Both the position numbers and the translations under genes were made by a program. From Archaeoglobales archaeon (GTDB lineage Archaea; Halobacteriota; Archaeoglobi; Archaeoglobales; Archaeoglobaceae): 33,790 nt of DNA. The notes beneath the pieces are model-generated. The model saw only the letters and a list, made by a program, of their open reading frames with translations, was not told where the DNA came from and made no database searches. Location: positions 1-33,790 of the forward strand of contig JAAOZI010000011.1 of assembly GCA_011605865.1 (NCBI GenBank), written 5' to 3'. The stretch's first letter is position 1, and every line of letters starts with the position of its first letter. Positions 7,336 through 15,842 of the stretch are shown here, one piece after another.

Positions 7336-7884
7336 CCTCGTTTTTTTGAATGTGTATACTATTCTATGGAATGCAGTCAAATGACTTAGGAGTGCGATTG
7401 CTATTAATCCCTCGTAGATGTAGCCTAAGATCATCGCCAAAAATAGAATTATCATCCTTTCCCCTCTTTCAGCAATTCCGACATCGCATCTTTCGATTAT
7501 TTTTTCCGCTCTGGCTCTGGTGTAGCTAACCATAAGTGCGCCGCTCATCGCAATAGCTACTATCAGCCAATCTATCCCGTGAATTCCAAGTGCAAGAAAG
7601 ATCATTATATCGACGTATCTGTCGGATACAGAATCTAGGAAACCTCCAAAATCCGTAACCATGTTGCGGGATCTTGCAACTATTCCATCAAGAAAGTCGA
7701 AAATTCCGCTCAGAAGAACAAAAATGGCTCCCAAAGCTATTTTATTATTTATGATTAGGAAAAAAGCAAGAATACCTAAAACTAGGCTCATTAGAGTTAT
7801 TTGGTTTGGTTTTAGAAATCTGCCAATGAAATTGCCAACGGGTTTCAGGGCTTCAGTTAGCGATGGCTTTAGCTTGCTAAGCAT
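7309..7884 (-). CDS. CDP-alcohol phosphatidyltransferase, archaeal phospholipid synthesis
   Basis: Membrane enzyme of 191 residues that transfers a CDP-activated lipid to an alcohol. The signature DG-x2-AR-x8-G-x3-D-x3-D is complete in DFLDGIVARSRNMVTDFGG followed by FLDSVSD. Several hydrophobic helices follow. Single-domain members of this size in archaea include archaetidylinositol-phosphate synthase; that role is likely here but not proven, since archaetidylserine or archaetidylglycerol synthases share the motif. A TTTAAAAAAG box at 7904-7916 is about 26 bases before the ATG, indicating a leaderless mRNA. CDP-archaeol synthase, which makes its expected substrate, is at 19063-19608. Confidence 0.88.
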   Translation of the reverse strand: MLSKLKPSLTEALKPVGNFIGRFLKPNQITLMSLVLGILAFFLIINNKIALGAIFVLLSGIFDFLDGIVARSRNMVTDFGGFLDSVSDRYVDIMIFLALGIHGIDWLIVAIAMSGALMVSYTRARAEKIIERCDVGIAERGERMIILFLAMILGYIYEGLIAIALLSHLTAFHRIVYTFKKTRLLPSSGRQ

Positions 7885-7903
7885 GAAGTTATATCTGTTT
7901 GAG

Positions 7904-7916
7904 CTTTTTTAAATTT
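7904..7916 (-). promoter_or_regulatory. TATA box of phosphatidyltransferase gene
   Basis: A/T-rich element reading TTTAAAAAAG on the minus strand, centred about 26 bases before the ATG at 7884. The spacing predicts transcription starting at or next to the start codon. Based on sequence and position only. Confidence 0.5.
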
Positions 7917-7947
7917 TCTAAAATCGAATAAAATGAATAAAAAATTT

Positions 7948-9192
7948 TTAAATATTTGGATTCTCTATTATTGTAGCCCCTCCCTGCCCTCCGCCGCCGC
8001 ACAGCGTAGCGCAGCCGTATTTTGCATTCTCTATATTCAGAATTCTTGCAAGAGTTCCAGTTATTCTTATCCCGCTTGCTGCTAGTGGATGACCGATTGC
8101 AATAGCCCCTCCTCTGGTGTTCACCTTTTCCGGATCTATTTTCAGCATCTTTATCGCGAACAATGTTACAACCGCAAAAGCTTCATTGATTTCCCAGAAA
8201 TCTATATTCTTCACTTCCAGTTTGGCATGTTTTAATGCTTTCTGCGTTGCGGGGACGGGGCCTTCACCCATAACGCTTGGATCCACTCCGGCCCAGCCAA
8301 TTGATACTATTTTTGCCATCGGTTCGAGACCGTACTCTTTCATTTTTTTCTTGCTCATCAGCATTATGGCACTTGCACCGGCATTTAGTGGGGAGGAGTT
8401 TCCTGCAGTTATAACTCCACCCGGCTTGAATGCAGGAGGCAGCCTTTCAACGGCTTCGAGTGTAGTGTCAGGTCTTATGGATTGATCCACATCGATTACT
8501 TTTCTGCTTCCATCTGAAAGTTCGACTTCAATGGGCAAAATTTCTCCCTTCCTTTTTGTCGGATATCCCTTCCCGCTCAGGAAGTAGTTCTTTTTCAAAG
8601 CTTCAGCTGCGAGTTTGTGGCTTCTAACACCCCATTCGTCGAGATCCCTTTTTGTCCAACCAAGTTTGTCCTTCCATTTCTCAAAAAGTTTTTCTGCAGT
8701 CAATCCCATGCTCATAGCAGTCATCAGATCGTATTTTTGAATCAGATCGGCTCTCTGCATTAAAGTTGGAGAGATTCCCATGTGTGGATTCAGATCCGGT
8801 TGCATTGGTAGATGGGTCATGTGTTCGATGCCGCATGCGATTGCTACGTCGCTGTAACCGAGCATGATCTCCATTGCACATTGGTGCATTGCAGACATTC
8901 CAGATATGCATACCCTTTCAGTTCCCTGTGCTGGGACTTCTATGGGCAACTCCGCTAGCAGATTTATTATCCTACCGCCGTATAACCAGTTTTCTCCCAT
9001 TTGCATCGTACACCCGGTTATTACATCGCCGATATCTTTTGGATCTATGTTAGTTCTGTTTATCATCTCTCTTACGAGCATGGCTGCAACTGCCGGCATG
9101 TCTATCTTGTTGTACACGTCTCTTTCAGGCTCTTTAGGGCGGGAACGGGAGAATGCGGAACGCAGAAAGTCCACTATATAAACTTCTTCCAT
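7948..9192 (-). CDS. Thiolase (acetyl-CoA C-acyltransferase)
   Basis: Thiolase of 414 residues; splits 3-ketoacyl-CoA with CoA or condenses two acetyl-CoA. All catalytic elements are present: nucleophile Cys95 in RVCISGMSA, NEAFA, His368 in GGAIAIGHPLAASG, and Cys398 in CGGGGQGG. The length fits the degradative class. It starts 18 bases after the acyl-CoA dehydrogenase stop and probably shares its mRNA, so a beta-oxidation role is likely. Chain-length preference cannot be read; acetoacetyl-CoA is possible given the nearby hydroxyacyl-CoA dehydrogenase. Confidence 0.92.
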   Translation of the reverse strand: MEEVYIVDFLRSAFSRSRPKEPERDVYNKIDMPAVAAMLVREMINRTNIDPKDIGDVITGCTMQMGENWLYGGRIINLLAELPIEVPAQGTERVCISGMSAMHQCAMEIMLGYSDVAIACGIEHMTHLPMQPDLNPHMGISPTLMQRADLIQKYDLMTAMSMGLTAEKLFEKWKDKLGWTKRDLDEWGVRSHKLAAEALKKNYFLSGKGYPTKRKGEILPIEVELSDGSRKVIDVDQSIRPDTTLEAVERLPPAFKPGGVITAGNSSPLNAGASAIMLMSKKKMKEYGLEPMAKIVSIGWAGVDPSVMGEGPVPATQKALKHAKLEVKNIDFWEINEAFAVVTLFAIKMLKIDPEKVNTRGGAIAIGHPLAASGIRITGTLARILNIENAKYGCATLCGGGGQGGATIIENPNI

Positions 9193-9210
9193 AAATACTC
9201 ACCAAAAAAA

Positions 9211-10404
9211 TTACATGAGGGGATGCTTTCTTATCGATGCCAGCCTAGATGGAATCTTGCCCATTAGCGATCTAGCTATTATCTCTATCTCTATTTCCCT
9301 TGTTCCCTCGTAGATTTCCAGAATTCTTACATCTCTGTACATTCTTGCAATGGCCTGTTCATTCAGGTAGCCATAACCACCGTAGATTTGCAGAGCCTCA
9401 TTCACTATTTCTTGTGCAGCGTGAGCGCAGTAGTATTTTGCCATAGCAGTTAAACCAGGATCTGGCATACCCATCTTATCCTGGAAGTAGGCAGCCTGAT
9501 ATGCCAGAAGCCTTGCAGCTTCGAGTTTTGTCCTCATTTTTGCAAGCTTGTCCTGAGTCACCTGGAAATCGATGAGCTTTTGTTCAAAAACTTCCCTGTT
9601 CTTTGCATAGTTAAATGCTAGTTCAAACGCTCCCTGAGCAATTCCCACAGCTTGGAAAGCAACGGGGATTCTCGTTACATTAAAGAACATCATGGTTTGA
9701 TAGAATCCCTGTCCCTCCTGCCCAATTAGATTCTCTTTCGGGACTCTAACATTTTTGAACACAACTTCAGCTGTATCGCTAGCTCTAATGCCAAGCTTAT
9801 TTTTGAGCTTTTTTGCTTCGAGTCCTGGAGTTCCCTTTTCAACGATGAAAACACTCATTCCGTGATGTCTTTTCGGTGGATTCGGATCGGTTCTGGCCAG
9901 AACCAGATAGTAATCGGCAATAGTTCCGTTTGTTATGAACATCTTGGTTCCATTTATGACGTATTCATCTCCAACTTTGTCAGCCCTTGTTTTGATTCCG
10001 GCAACATCGCTACCGGCCTGCGGTTCAGTATAACAGGCACAGCAGATTGCTTTTCCCTTTGCGAGGGGTGGAAGGTATTTTTTCTTCTGTTCTTCATTTC
10101 CAAACATTAGTATTTGTTCTGATCCAAAAGTTGAGCTCAGAATTTGCCCAAGTCCGCCGTCGACTCTCCAGAATTCTTCAACCACTAAGCAGGAATCTAG
10201 AATTCCAGCTCCCTGGCCACCGTATTCTTCTGGAAAACTCATTCCAATAAAGCCCAATTCTGCAGCTTTTTTCCACAACTCAAATGGAAACTTCTCCTCT
10301 CTGTCGCATTCCTCAGCGTATTTCGGGAATTCTTTTTCTGCAAACTCTCTTGCAGCTTCTTTTATCGCCTTTTGTTCATCTGTCAGGATAAATTCCGATA
10401 ACAT
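9211..10404 (-). CDS. Acyl-CoA dehydrogenase
   Basis: FAD enzyme of 397 residues that oxidises acyl-CoA to trans-2-enoyl-CoA. Family motifs include CYTEPQAGSD (FAD/substrate loop), FITNG, and the C-terminal YGGYGYLNE. The catalytic glutamate is in IYEGT near residue 366, placed as in short/medium-chain enzymes. ATG 10404 is preferred over TTG 10410: GGTGAT lies five bases upstream, and a TATA-like element at 10436-10444 allows a short leader. The thiolase follows in the same operon. The electron acceptor (ETF) is not in the window. Confidence 0.92.
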   Translation of the reverse strand: MLSEFILTDEQKAIKEAAREFAEKEFPKYAEECDREEKFPFELWKKAAELGFIGMSFPEEYGGQGAGILDSCLVVEEFWRVDGGLGQILSSTFGSEQILMFGNEEQKKKYLPPLAKGKAICCACYTEPQAGSDVAGIKTRADKVGDEYVINGTKMFITNGTIADYYLVLARTDPNPPKRHHGMSVFIVEKGTPGLEAKKLKNKLGIRASDTAEVVFKNVRVPKENLIGQEGQGFYQTMMFFNVTRIPVAFQAVGIAQGAFELAFNYAKNREVFEQKLIDFQVTQDKLAKMRTKLEAARLLAYQAAYFQDKMGMPDPGLTAMAKYYCAHAAQEIVNEALQIYGGYGYLNEQAIARMYRDVRILEIYEGTREIEIEIIARSLMGKIPSRLASIRKHPLM

Positions 10405-10435
10405 CCGCAATCACCGAACCCAAGTTTTTTCATTA

Positions 10436-10444
10436 GTATTTAAG
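10436..10444 (-). promoter_or_regulatory. TATA box of acyl-CoA dehydrogenase/thiolase operon
   Basis: CTTAAATAC on the minus strand, centred about 36 bases before the ATG at 10404. This predicts a leader of roughly ten bases, enough to hold the GGTGAT ribosome site at 10410-10415. The rest of the 10405-10516 gap is very A/T-rich, with T-runs that may end the upstream transcript. Confidence 0.5.
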
Positions 10445-10516
10445 TTTTGCTGAGTTTTAAATAATTTTTTAACATAAAAAAAATTTTGGACTATTTAAAC
10501 CTAACGATGGAACAAA

Positions 10517-11413
10517 TTATTTTTTAATTCCGTAAAAATCGTACCATCCCCCTCTGCTGCCGAATTTAAACCTTTTGTCCCCGAGGTATCCGGAGAAGAC
10601 CAATTTTTTAAGTGTTATTGGCGGAGCATAGTGTTTTTCCTTTGTTTCATTGTACAAGTATTCTGCGATATGCAGAACTGTATCGAGACCTATTAGGTCC
10701 ATGAGTTCAAACGGACCCATGGGAAATCCAAAGGCTAGCTTGCACATTTCGTCTATTTCTTTTATTCCGGCTATACCATTCTCGTAAAGTCTTATCGCTT
10801 CAACCAGCCATGAGTTTATAAACCTGGTTGTGAAAAATCCAGGAGCATCGTTTGCGGGAATCGGAACTTTTCCAAATTTCTTAGAAAGCTCAACAGTTAT
10901 CTCGAAAGTTTCGTCGGAAGTTAGGGCCCCCCTTACGACTTCTATGAGCCTCATAACTGGAGCTGGATTGAACCAGTGCATTCCTATGAATTTATCTTTT
11001 CTTTCAACAGAAGTTGCGATACTGGAAACAAGTATTCCGGAAGTATTCGTTGCAAAGATTGCCTCCTTTTTGCAGATCTTGTCAAGCTGTGCAAAGATTT
11101 TTCTCTTTAGCTCCAGATTTTCGGGAACAGCTTCTATCAGGAAATCTACGTTTCTAAGGCTTTCATAGCTTGTAGAGGTCTTAATTCTTTCCATGCATTT
11201 CTCCATTTCTTCTTTTGTCATCTTTCCTTTCTCAACAAGTCTTTGCAATCCATAGGGACCGCTTTTAATATTTTCTAGCGCTTTTTTTAGAATTTCGTCG
11301 TTTATATCGACAAGGATAACTTCATACCCGCTCCTTGCTGCCACCTGTGCTATTCCGTGTCCCATCACACCAGCACCAACAACGCCTATAACTTTTACAT
11401 CCTCAAGCTTCAT
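10517..11413 (-). CDS. 3-hydroxyacyl-CoA (3-hydroxybutyryl-CoA) dehydrogenase
   Basis: NAD-dependent dehydrogenase of 298 residues. The Rossmann loop is GVVGAGVMGHGIAQ (10-23), with acidic VDIND at 36-40. Expected catalytic residues Ser125 (NTSGILVSS), His146 (MHWFNPAPVM) and Glu158 are present. The fourth usual residue, Asn in the PGFxxNR motif, is Thr196 here (PGFFTTR). The single-domain size suits 3-hydroxybutyryl-CoA dehydrogenase. It follows the aIF5B stop by 33 bases but has its own TATA-like element about 23 bases before its ATG, so it is probably transcribed separately and leaderless. Confidence 0.9.
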   Translation of the reverse strand: MKLEDVKVIGVVGAGVMGHGIAQVAARSGYEVILVDINDEILKKALENIKSGPYGLQRLVEKGKMTKEEMEKCMERIKTSTSYESLRNVDFLIEAVPENLELKRKIFAQLDKICKKEAIFATNTSGILVSSIATSVERKDKFIGMHWFNPAPVMRLIEVVRGALTSDETFEITVELSKKFGKVPIPANDAPGFFTTRFINSWLVEAIRLYENGIAGIKEIDEMCKLAFGFPMGPFELMDLIGLDTVLHIAEYLYNETKEKHYAPPITLKKLVFSGYLGDKRFKFGSRGGWYDFYGIKK

Positions 11414-11429
11414 GCAAAAAACTTGAATT

Positions 11430-11441
11430 TTAAATTAAAAA
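11430..11441 (-). promoter_or_regulatory. TATA box of hydroxyacyl-CoA dehydrogenase gene
   Basis: TTTTAATTTAAA-like element on the minus strand in the 33-base gap after the aIF5B stop, centred about 23 bases before the ATG at 11413. Implies a leaderless transcript independent of the translation operon. Inferred from position. Confidence 0.5.
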
Positions 11442-11446
11442 ATTTT

Positions 11447-13210
11447 CTATTTTGCCCAAAGAGGGTTATCTCTTCTTTTTATTTCTAAATATTCGAAAAA
11501 TGCTTTTTTGGTTTCTTCATCAAAGGAGGATATCAACTCCTTTTCTATTATTTTAGCATGCCTTTCCGGTATTTCAACGTATAGAATCTCATCCCCTTCG
11601 AGCTGTCTGCCTATGGTTACTTCATCTATCGCGATAGCCAGTTCCTCCCCCATTCCGGCTACGGCTATATTTTTCCCCTCTTTTTGCATGCTTTTTACCT
11701 CTCCAACTTTGCTACCGTCGGGTTTTATTAGAATCGAACCCCTTTTTAATTCACCTGCCAGAACCTTCACACCGATGATCGCTGGCTTGCTCCTTCTGAA
11801 GATGAACTCCTTTAATAGTTTTATCTTCCCCGGCTTTATCAATGCCTCTATCTTCTGTTTCTCTTTTCTGAGCCTCAATTCTTCTCTCCACTTCAAAAAG
11901 GACTCGATTATTGTGTAAATTATGTTGCCCTCGAAAATTTTCACCTCGTATTTCTGCGCCTCCTCAATTGCTTCCGGCAGTATTTTCACGTTAAAAGCCA
12001 GAATTGCCTTGTTTAAGTCCTCTTTGTTTGTTGAAACTTCAACGACGTCTCTTTTGTCAACTTCTCCAACTTCAGCTTTTTTTATCGGAATTTGATGGGT
12101 TTTTAATTCATTTATCATGGCTTCGAGCGATCCGATCGCATCGGTTTTCAGAATTATCCCTTCTCCTTCTGTTTTTATGGCTATCTCTTCGTATTCTTTT
12201 CTCACTCTCTCACCGAATCTTTCGATGTCCTCTTTACTCTCGACTACTTCGAATTCGCTGCCAGCGATGGCCTTCTCGAGATTTGGAGCTACTATCTTGA
12301 TTCCCGCAGCTGCCGTTACCTTTTCAACTCGCTGGAACTTACTCTCCACCCTCATTTCTTTAGCCGGAGGCGGTTTTAGTATTGCTTTTACGGTTGTTAC
12401 TATAACGTCGTCTTTTCCCCCTATTGCGATTCTGTCACCAACTTTTAAAGTTCCATCGTAGATTATCGCGTCGCATGTAACTCCGACACCTCTCTCTTCT
12501 TTTATTTCCAGAACTGTTCCCTTTGCTTTTCCCTCTACTTGGAGTTTCAAACTGCTTGTTAAGTATCTTTGAGCAAGTCCAAGTAGAACCATCAGAAGTT
12601 CCGGAATCCCCTCACCGGTTAGCCCCGATACCGGAATTATTGCGACTGTTTTTGTAAAATCCCTTATTCTGTCGAATCTCTCGCAATTGAAACCAAATTT
12701 GTAGAAGTCTGCAATGAGTTCATAAATTCTCGTTTCAAGGTTTTTCTTTGCAAATTCTTCCTGCAATGCGTAGTTTTTCAGAAAGGATCCTTCCCTACTT
12801 TGCCATCCGGGGATTTTGTCGATCTTGTTCGCGGCTATTACGAATGGGGTTTTAAAGGTCCTTAATATTGACAGTGCCTCCTCGGTTTGCGGCATTATTC
12901 CTTCCATGATGTCTACGACTAGAATTGCAAGATCAGCTAAAGCTCCACCCCTTTTTCTCAAGTTTGTGAAAGCTTTGTGACCGGGAGTGTCAATAAAGAG
13001 AAGACCGGGAATTTTTATATTGGGTCGCCAAATCTCCTTACAAATCTCTTCAATCATCTTTATTGGGATCTCAGTTGCACCGATGTGCTGTGTAATCCCC
13101 CCTGCCTCTTTCGCTGCTACTTTTGTCTTCCGTATTTTATCCAATATGGTTGTCTTTCCGTGGTCTACATGACCAAGTACAGCTACAATTGGTGTCCTTA
13201 TTTCGCTCAT
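11447..13210 (-). CDS. infB: Translation initiation factor aIF5B (IF2-like GTPase)
   Basis: Archaeal IF5B of 587 residues, which promotes ribosomal subunit joining. GTPase motifs are GHVDHGKTT (G1), DTPGH (G3) and NKID (G4), followed by the domain II beta-barrel ([19 protein letters not shown]) and the long C-terminal half with the second barrel. No intein interrupts the P-loop region. A start at 13225 is possible but ATG 13210 ([18 protein letters not shown]) forms an ATGA overlap with the ndk stop, typical here. It is the last gene of the L7Ae-S28e-L24e-Ndk-aIF5B operon, an order widely kept in Euryarchaeota. Confidence 0.96.
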   Translation of the reverse strand: MSEIRTPIVAVLGHVDHGKTTILDKIRKTKVAAKEAGGITQHIGATEIPIKMIEEICKEIWRPNIKIPGLLFIDTPGHKAFTNLRKRGGALADLAILVVDIMEGIMPQTEEALSILRTFKTPFVIAANKIDKIPGWQSREGSFLKNYALQEEFAKKNLETRIYELIADFYKFGFNCERFDRIRDFTKTVAIIPVSGLTGEGIPELLMVLLGLAQRYLTSSLKLQVEGKAKGTVLEIKEERGVGVTCDAIIYDGTLKVGDRIAIGGKDDVIVTTVKAILKPPPAKEMRVESKFQRVEKVTAAAGIKIVAPNLEKAIAGSEFEVVESKEDIERFGERVRKEYEEIAIKTEGEGIILKTDAIGSLEAMINELKTHQIPIKKAEVGEVDKRDVVEVSTNKEDLNKAILAFNVKILPEAIEEAQKYEVKIFEGNIIYTIIESFLKWREELRLRKEKQKIEALIKPGKIKLLKEFIFRRSKPAIIGVKVLAGELKRGSILIKPDGSKVGEVKSMQKEGKNIAVAGMGEELAIAIDEVTIGRQLEGDEILYVEIPERHAKIIEKELISSFDEETKKAFFEYLEIKRRDNPLWAK

Positions 13211-13659
13211 TTCTCGTATACCCAAGCATCGAGATCTCTTTCGTAGTTTAGGATCTCATCATCTTTGAAAAATAGCCTTATCTCTCTATCAGCCGATGTG
13301 ATTGAGTCGGATGCATGGACAACATTTCTTCCAAGATCTAGACCAAAATCCCCTCTTATAGTTCCCGGTTCAGCCTCAGCCGGATTTGTAGCTCCAACTA
13401 GTTTTCTAACGACTTTTACAGCATTTTTCCCTTCTACAACCATTGCAACTACGGGACCGCTGGTGATGTAAGATATAAGCGAGCTGAAAAATGGCTTGTT
13501 TTTGTGCTCTTCATAGTGTTTCTCTGCCATTTCCATTGGAATTTTAAGCATTTTGATTGCAACTATTTTCAGCCCTTTTCTCTCTAATCTTGAAATTATT
13601 TCTCCTACAAGTCCTCTCTGGACACCGTCGGGTTTAACCATCACAAAAGTTCTCTCCAC
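13207..13659 (-). CDS. ndk: Nucleoside diphosphate kinase
   Basis: Ndk of 150 residues, transferring the terminal phosphate of NTPs to NDPs through a phosphohistidine. The active-site His115 lies in NVVHASDS, and the N-terminal [18 protein letters not shown] is classic. Full length. It starts six bases after the L24e stop and overlaps the aIF5B start by four. Its place inside a ribosomal-protein operon is standard in archaea. Confidence 0.97.
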   Translation of the reverse strand: MERTFVMVKPDGVQRGLVGEIISRLERKGLKIVAIKMLKIPMEMAEKHYEEHKNKPFFSSLISYITSGPVVAMVVEGKNAVKVVRKLVGATNPAEAEPGTIRGDFGLDLGRNVVHASDSITSADREIRLFFKDDEILNYERDLDAWVYEK

Positions 13660-13665
13660 AGAATC

Positions 13666-13845
13666 TTACCTCCTTTTCTCGTAGTATTTTGTCCATTTAA
13701 GCTTTCTCGGGCTTCTTCCCAATCTGTAGTTCTTTTCGCACTTTCCGCTACAGAAATACAGAATTTTTCCGTCTTTCCTAACCAAGCTCTTACCAGTTCC
13801 TGGCTCTATTTCATAACCGCAGAATGAGCATATTTTGAATTCCAT
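13666..13845 (-). CDS. rpl24e: 50S ribosomal protein L24e
   Basis: Small zinc-ribbon ribosomal protein of 59 residues. It reads [19 protein letters not shown] at the start, with a second pair [10 protein letters not shown] and a basic tail [16 protein letters not shown]. The two CxxC/CxxxC pairs bind zinc as in the family. The gene begins one base after the S28e stop and ends six bases before ndk; its final AGGAGG codons provide the ndk ribosome site. Confidence 0.96.
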   Translation of the reverse strand: MEFKICSFCGYEIEPGTGKSLVRKDGKILYFCSGKCEKNYRLGRSPRKLKWTKYYEKRR

Positions 13846-13846
13846 A

Positions 13847-14056
13847 TCACTTCACCGTCAATTTCCTTGCCTCTCGCGAAGTCTCCTTGATCATCAATAC
13901 ATCTCCAACCTTAACAGGACCAAAAACGTTTCTTGTAATTATTCTGCCCATGTTTTCTCCAGCGAGTATTTTAACCTTGACCTGTGTAACTTCGCCATGC
14001 ATTCCGGTCCTTCCTATTATCTCAACAACCTCTGCCGGCTGGATGTCTTCCTCCAT
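13847..14056 (-). CDS. rps28e: 30S ribosomal protein S28e
   Basis: Ribosomal protein S28e of 69 residues, a small OB-fold protein. Recognisable by [38 protein letters not shown] and the final ETSREARKL. Full length and co-directional with L7Ae (six bases upstream) and L24e (one base downstream). Confidence 0.96.
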   Translation of the reverse strand: MEEDIQPAEVVEIIGRTGMHGEVTQVKVKILAGENMGRIITRNVFGPVKVGDVLMIKETSREARKLTVK

Positions 14057-14062
14057 AATTCA

Positions 14063-14422
14063 TCACTTTCTAATTCCCCTTAACTTCTCCAAAACGGTTG
14101 CGAGCTCTTTTTTGGCATTTCCTTCATCTATTATCGCGGCTGAAGCACAGCTTACGTCTATTTTTACGGCTTTGCCTATCTCTGTCTTGCTTTTTATGTA
14201 TATATAGGGGATGTTTTTCTCCTCACAGAGCAAAGGTAAATGTGCGACCACTTCGGGCGGATCGACATCCATCGCTATATACACCAGTTTTGCCAGTCCG
14301 CGTTCTACTGCTTTGGTAGTCTCGTTTGTTCCTTTTTTTACTTTTCCAGATTCTCTTGCCTTTTCAAGTAGTGCAAGAGCTTCATTCTGCAAGTCTTGGG
14401 GAACCTCAAATCTCACGTACAT
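14063..14422 (-). CDS. rpl7ae: 50S ribosomal protein L7Ae, K-turn binding
   Basis: L7Ae of 119 residues, a ribosomal protein that also binds K-turns and K-loops in box C/D, H/ACA and RNase P RNAs. Typical are [20 protein letters not shown], the [18 protein letters not shown] core and SCASAAI. A GTG at 14431 is in frame, but ATG 14422 ([15 protein letters not shown]) matches the known archaeal N-terminus and has GGAGGTG six bases upstream. It leads the ribosomal/ndk/aIF5B operon. A CTGA...TGATGA motif just before the ribosome site may let the protein control its own translation. Confidence 0.97.
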   Translation of the reverse strand: MYVRFEVPQDLQNEALALLEKARESGKVKKGTNETTKAVERGLAKLVYIAMDVDPPEVVAHLPLLCEEKNIPYIYIKSKTEIGKAVKIDVSCASAAIIDEGNAKKELATVLEKLRGIRK

Positions 14423-14428
14423 GTCTTT

Positions 14429-14457
14429 CACCTCCTTGCATCATCATTCATCAGCCC
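14429..14457 (-). promoter_or_regulatory. rpl7ae leader with K-loop-like motif and ribosome site
   Basis: On the minus strand the leader holds CTGA (14454-14451), a four-base spacer, then TGATGA (14446-14441), five bases, and GGAGGTG (14435-14429) six bases before the ATG. CTGA-N4-TGATGA is the D'/C' arrangement of an archaeal K-loop, the RNA motif bound by L7Ae. Feedback control of L7Ae through its own leader is known in some archaea; applying it here is an inference from the motif. Confidence 0.5.
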
Positions 14458-14474
14458 ACCAGCCTATTTCTCAG

Positions 14475-14485
14475 GCTTTTTTAAG
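14475..14485 (-). promoter_or_regulatory. TATA box of rpl7ae operon
   Basis: CTTAAAAAAG on the minus strand. Transcription about 25-27 bases downstream would start near 14453-14457, just at the K-loop-like motif. A small inverted repeat AGCCT ... AGGCT lies between box and start and would not be in the RNA. Confidence 0.55.
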
Positions 14486-14510
14486 TTTTTGATCGCGGAA
14501 GTGTATCATT

Positions 14511-14963
14511 TCAAATCAATCCGAGGAAGTCTAACCCGATTATTGGTATAAGAACTATGAGCCCAGCAATCAGTATTCCGATAAAAATAGCAACCGAAGA
14601 TTTTAGAATGTTCAACCGGAGTAGGAAGGACAGCAGGCATCCAGTCCAGGCGCCTGTACCGGGAAGCGGGATTGCAACAAACAGCGCTAGTCCGAAATAA
14701 CCAAATTTTTCGACGATTTTCCTTCTCGTTTCAACTCTCTTTGAGATTATATCGTAAAATTTCCAGATTGTTTTGAATTTTTTTGCGATGATTAGGAGCC
14801 TTTCTAATAAGATTAGTAGGAATAGGACTGGTAAAAAGTTGCCAAAAACTGATAGCATGTAAGCTTCGGCGGGTCTAAATCCAAGGTATATGGCAACCGG
14901 TAGACCTGCGCGAAGTTCAAGGATAGGCATCGCGGATATCAGGATCACGTAGAGAAATTCCAT
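14511..14963 (-). CDS. Small membrane protein, COG2426 (putative multidrug export)
   Basis: Membrane protein of 150 residues in the 'small multidrug export' family (COG2426, PF06695). It has about four to five hydrophobic segments, the first-half motif ILELRAGLPVAIYLG and the second-half IPLPGTGAWTG, the two conserved re-entrant-like signatures of the family. The transport function is only a family label. The ATG at 14963 gives a 47-base overlap with the end of the ketopantoate-reductase-like gene; a later ATG (14930) would shorten it but cut the first helix. Confidence 0.85.
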   Translation of the reverse strand: MEFLYVILISAMPILELRAGLPVAIYLGFRPAEAYMLSVFGNFLPVLFLLILLERLLIIAKKFKTIWKFYDIISKRVETRRKIVEKFGYFGLALFVAIPLPGTGAWTGCLLSFLLRLNILKSSVAIFIGILIAGLIVLIPIIGLDFLGLI

Positions 14964-15810
14964 ATTCCAACCCCCTCACGAGTTTCCAAATCATCTTATT
15001 ATATTCGCAGCTTAATCCGAATTCATTGCATTTCCTAACTATCTCTCCGTTTATATAATCAATCTCCGTCCTCTTTCCTTTTAGCACATCTTGCAGCATC
15101 GAGGATTTGTTTTTTGCAGTCATTTTAGCAACTTTTTTTACTTCGGATATCGCATCGAATTTGTAACCAAGCTTCTCCATTAGAGCTTGCCCCTCTCGTG
15201 CAATTTTTTCTGCAATTTCCCAAATATCCATGTTTTCAATAATATGGCCATTCCTAACTCTACAAATAGCAGTCAGCGGATTTATTACTGAGTTCACAAC
15301 CGCCTTGGCCCAGATAAAAAAATCGATGTTCTCAACGATTTCCACATTCATCCCAGCTTCCTCCAGAACTTTTGCAATTTTCCTTGACTCTTCACTTTTT
15401 GGAAGATAAACGAAACCTTTACCCGCGTACATAACTTTACCGTAATCAATTAAATTTGCCCCATAGCTTGTTACACCGCGGATCACTTTTTTGACGTATC
15501 TTCTGAGAATTTCCTCAACCCCTATTCCGTTCTGGAGAGTGCAAACTATTCCCGGATTAACTTCGCATAGCATTTTTCCAGCACTCTCGGTGTCGTATGC
15601 CTTTACAGTAAAGAAGGTTATCTCCGCATCCACCGGTTTTTCTACAACTCTGACGTTTAGTTCAGCATCCAATAGGCCTGTAATGACCAGTTTCTCTTTC
15701 AGTTTCTGCAGCTGTTTACCCCGTGCTACGAAAATAACTTCCTTTCCTGAAAGTTGTATCAGACCACCAATTAGAGAACCCAGAGCACCCGCACCCATTA
15801 TTTGGATCAT
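14917..15810 (-). CDS. Ketopantoate reductase-like (ApbA/PanE) dehydrogenase
   Basis: NADP-binding reductase of 297 residues in the PanE/ApbA family, which reduces 2-dehydropantoate to pantoate for CoA synthesis. The Rossmann motif IMGAGALGSLIGGLI opens the protein, VKAYDTESA and LQNGIGVEEIL follow, and the C-terminal domain has KAVVNSVINPLTAICRVRNG, with the family lysine and asparagines. ATG 15810 is chosen because the dinucleotide fold begins there; the open frame extends to 15828. It is divergent from trpS with 32 bases between. Pantoate formation is likely but paralogues with other 2-oxoacid substrates exist. Confidence 0.85.
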   Translation of the reverse strand: MIQIMGAGALGSLIGGLIQLSGKEVIFVARGKQLQKLKEKLVITGLLDAELNVRVVEKPVDAEITFFTVKAYDTESAGKMLCEVNPGIVCTLQNGIGVEEILRRYVKKVIRGVTSYGANLIDYGKVMYAGKGFVYLPKSEESRKIAKVLEEAGMNVEIVENIDFFIWAKAVVNSVINPLTAICRVRNGHIIENMDIWEIAEKIAREGQALMEKLGYKFDAISEVKKVAKMTAKNKSSMLQDVLKGKRTEIDYINGEIVRKCNEFGLSCEYNKMIWKLVRGLEYGISLRDPDIRDAYP

Positions 15811-15842
15811 TGACTTCAGTTTACACAAAGAATATTAATCTA

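Noticed and set aside
11508-12461. Several plus-strand open frames of up to 136 codons opposite infB.
   Set aside because: They are shadows of a strongly conserved gene, low in complexity (Ser/Leu/Phe-rich), and match nothing.
14917-14963. The 47-base same-strand overlap considered as a sign of a wrong frame or frameshift.
   Set aside because: Both proteins keep family sequence through the overlap (the reductase C-terminus and the first helix of the COG2426 protein), so the overlap is probably real.
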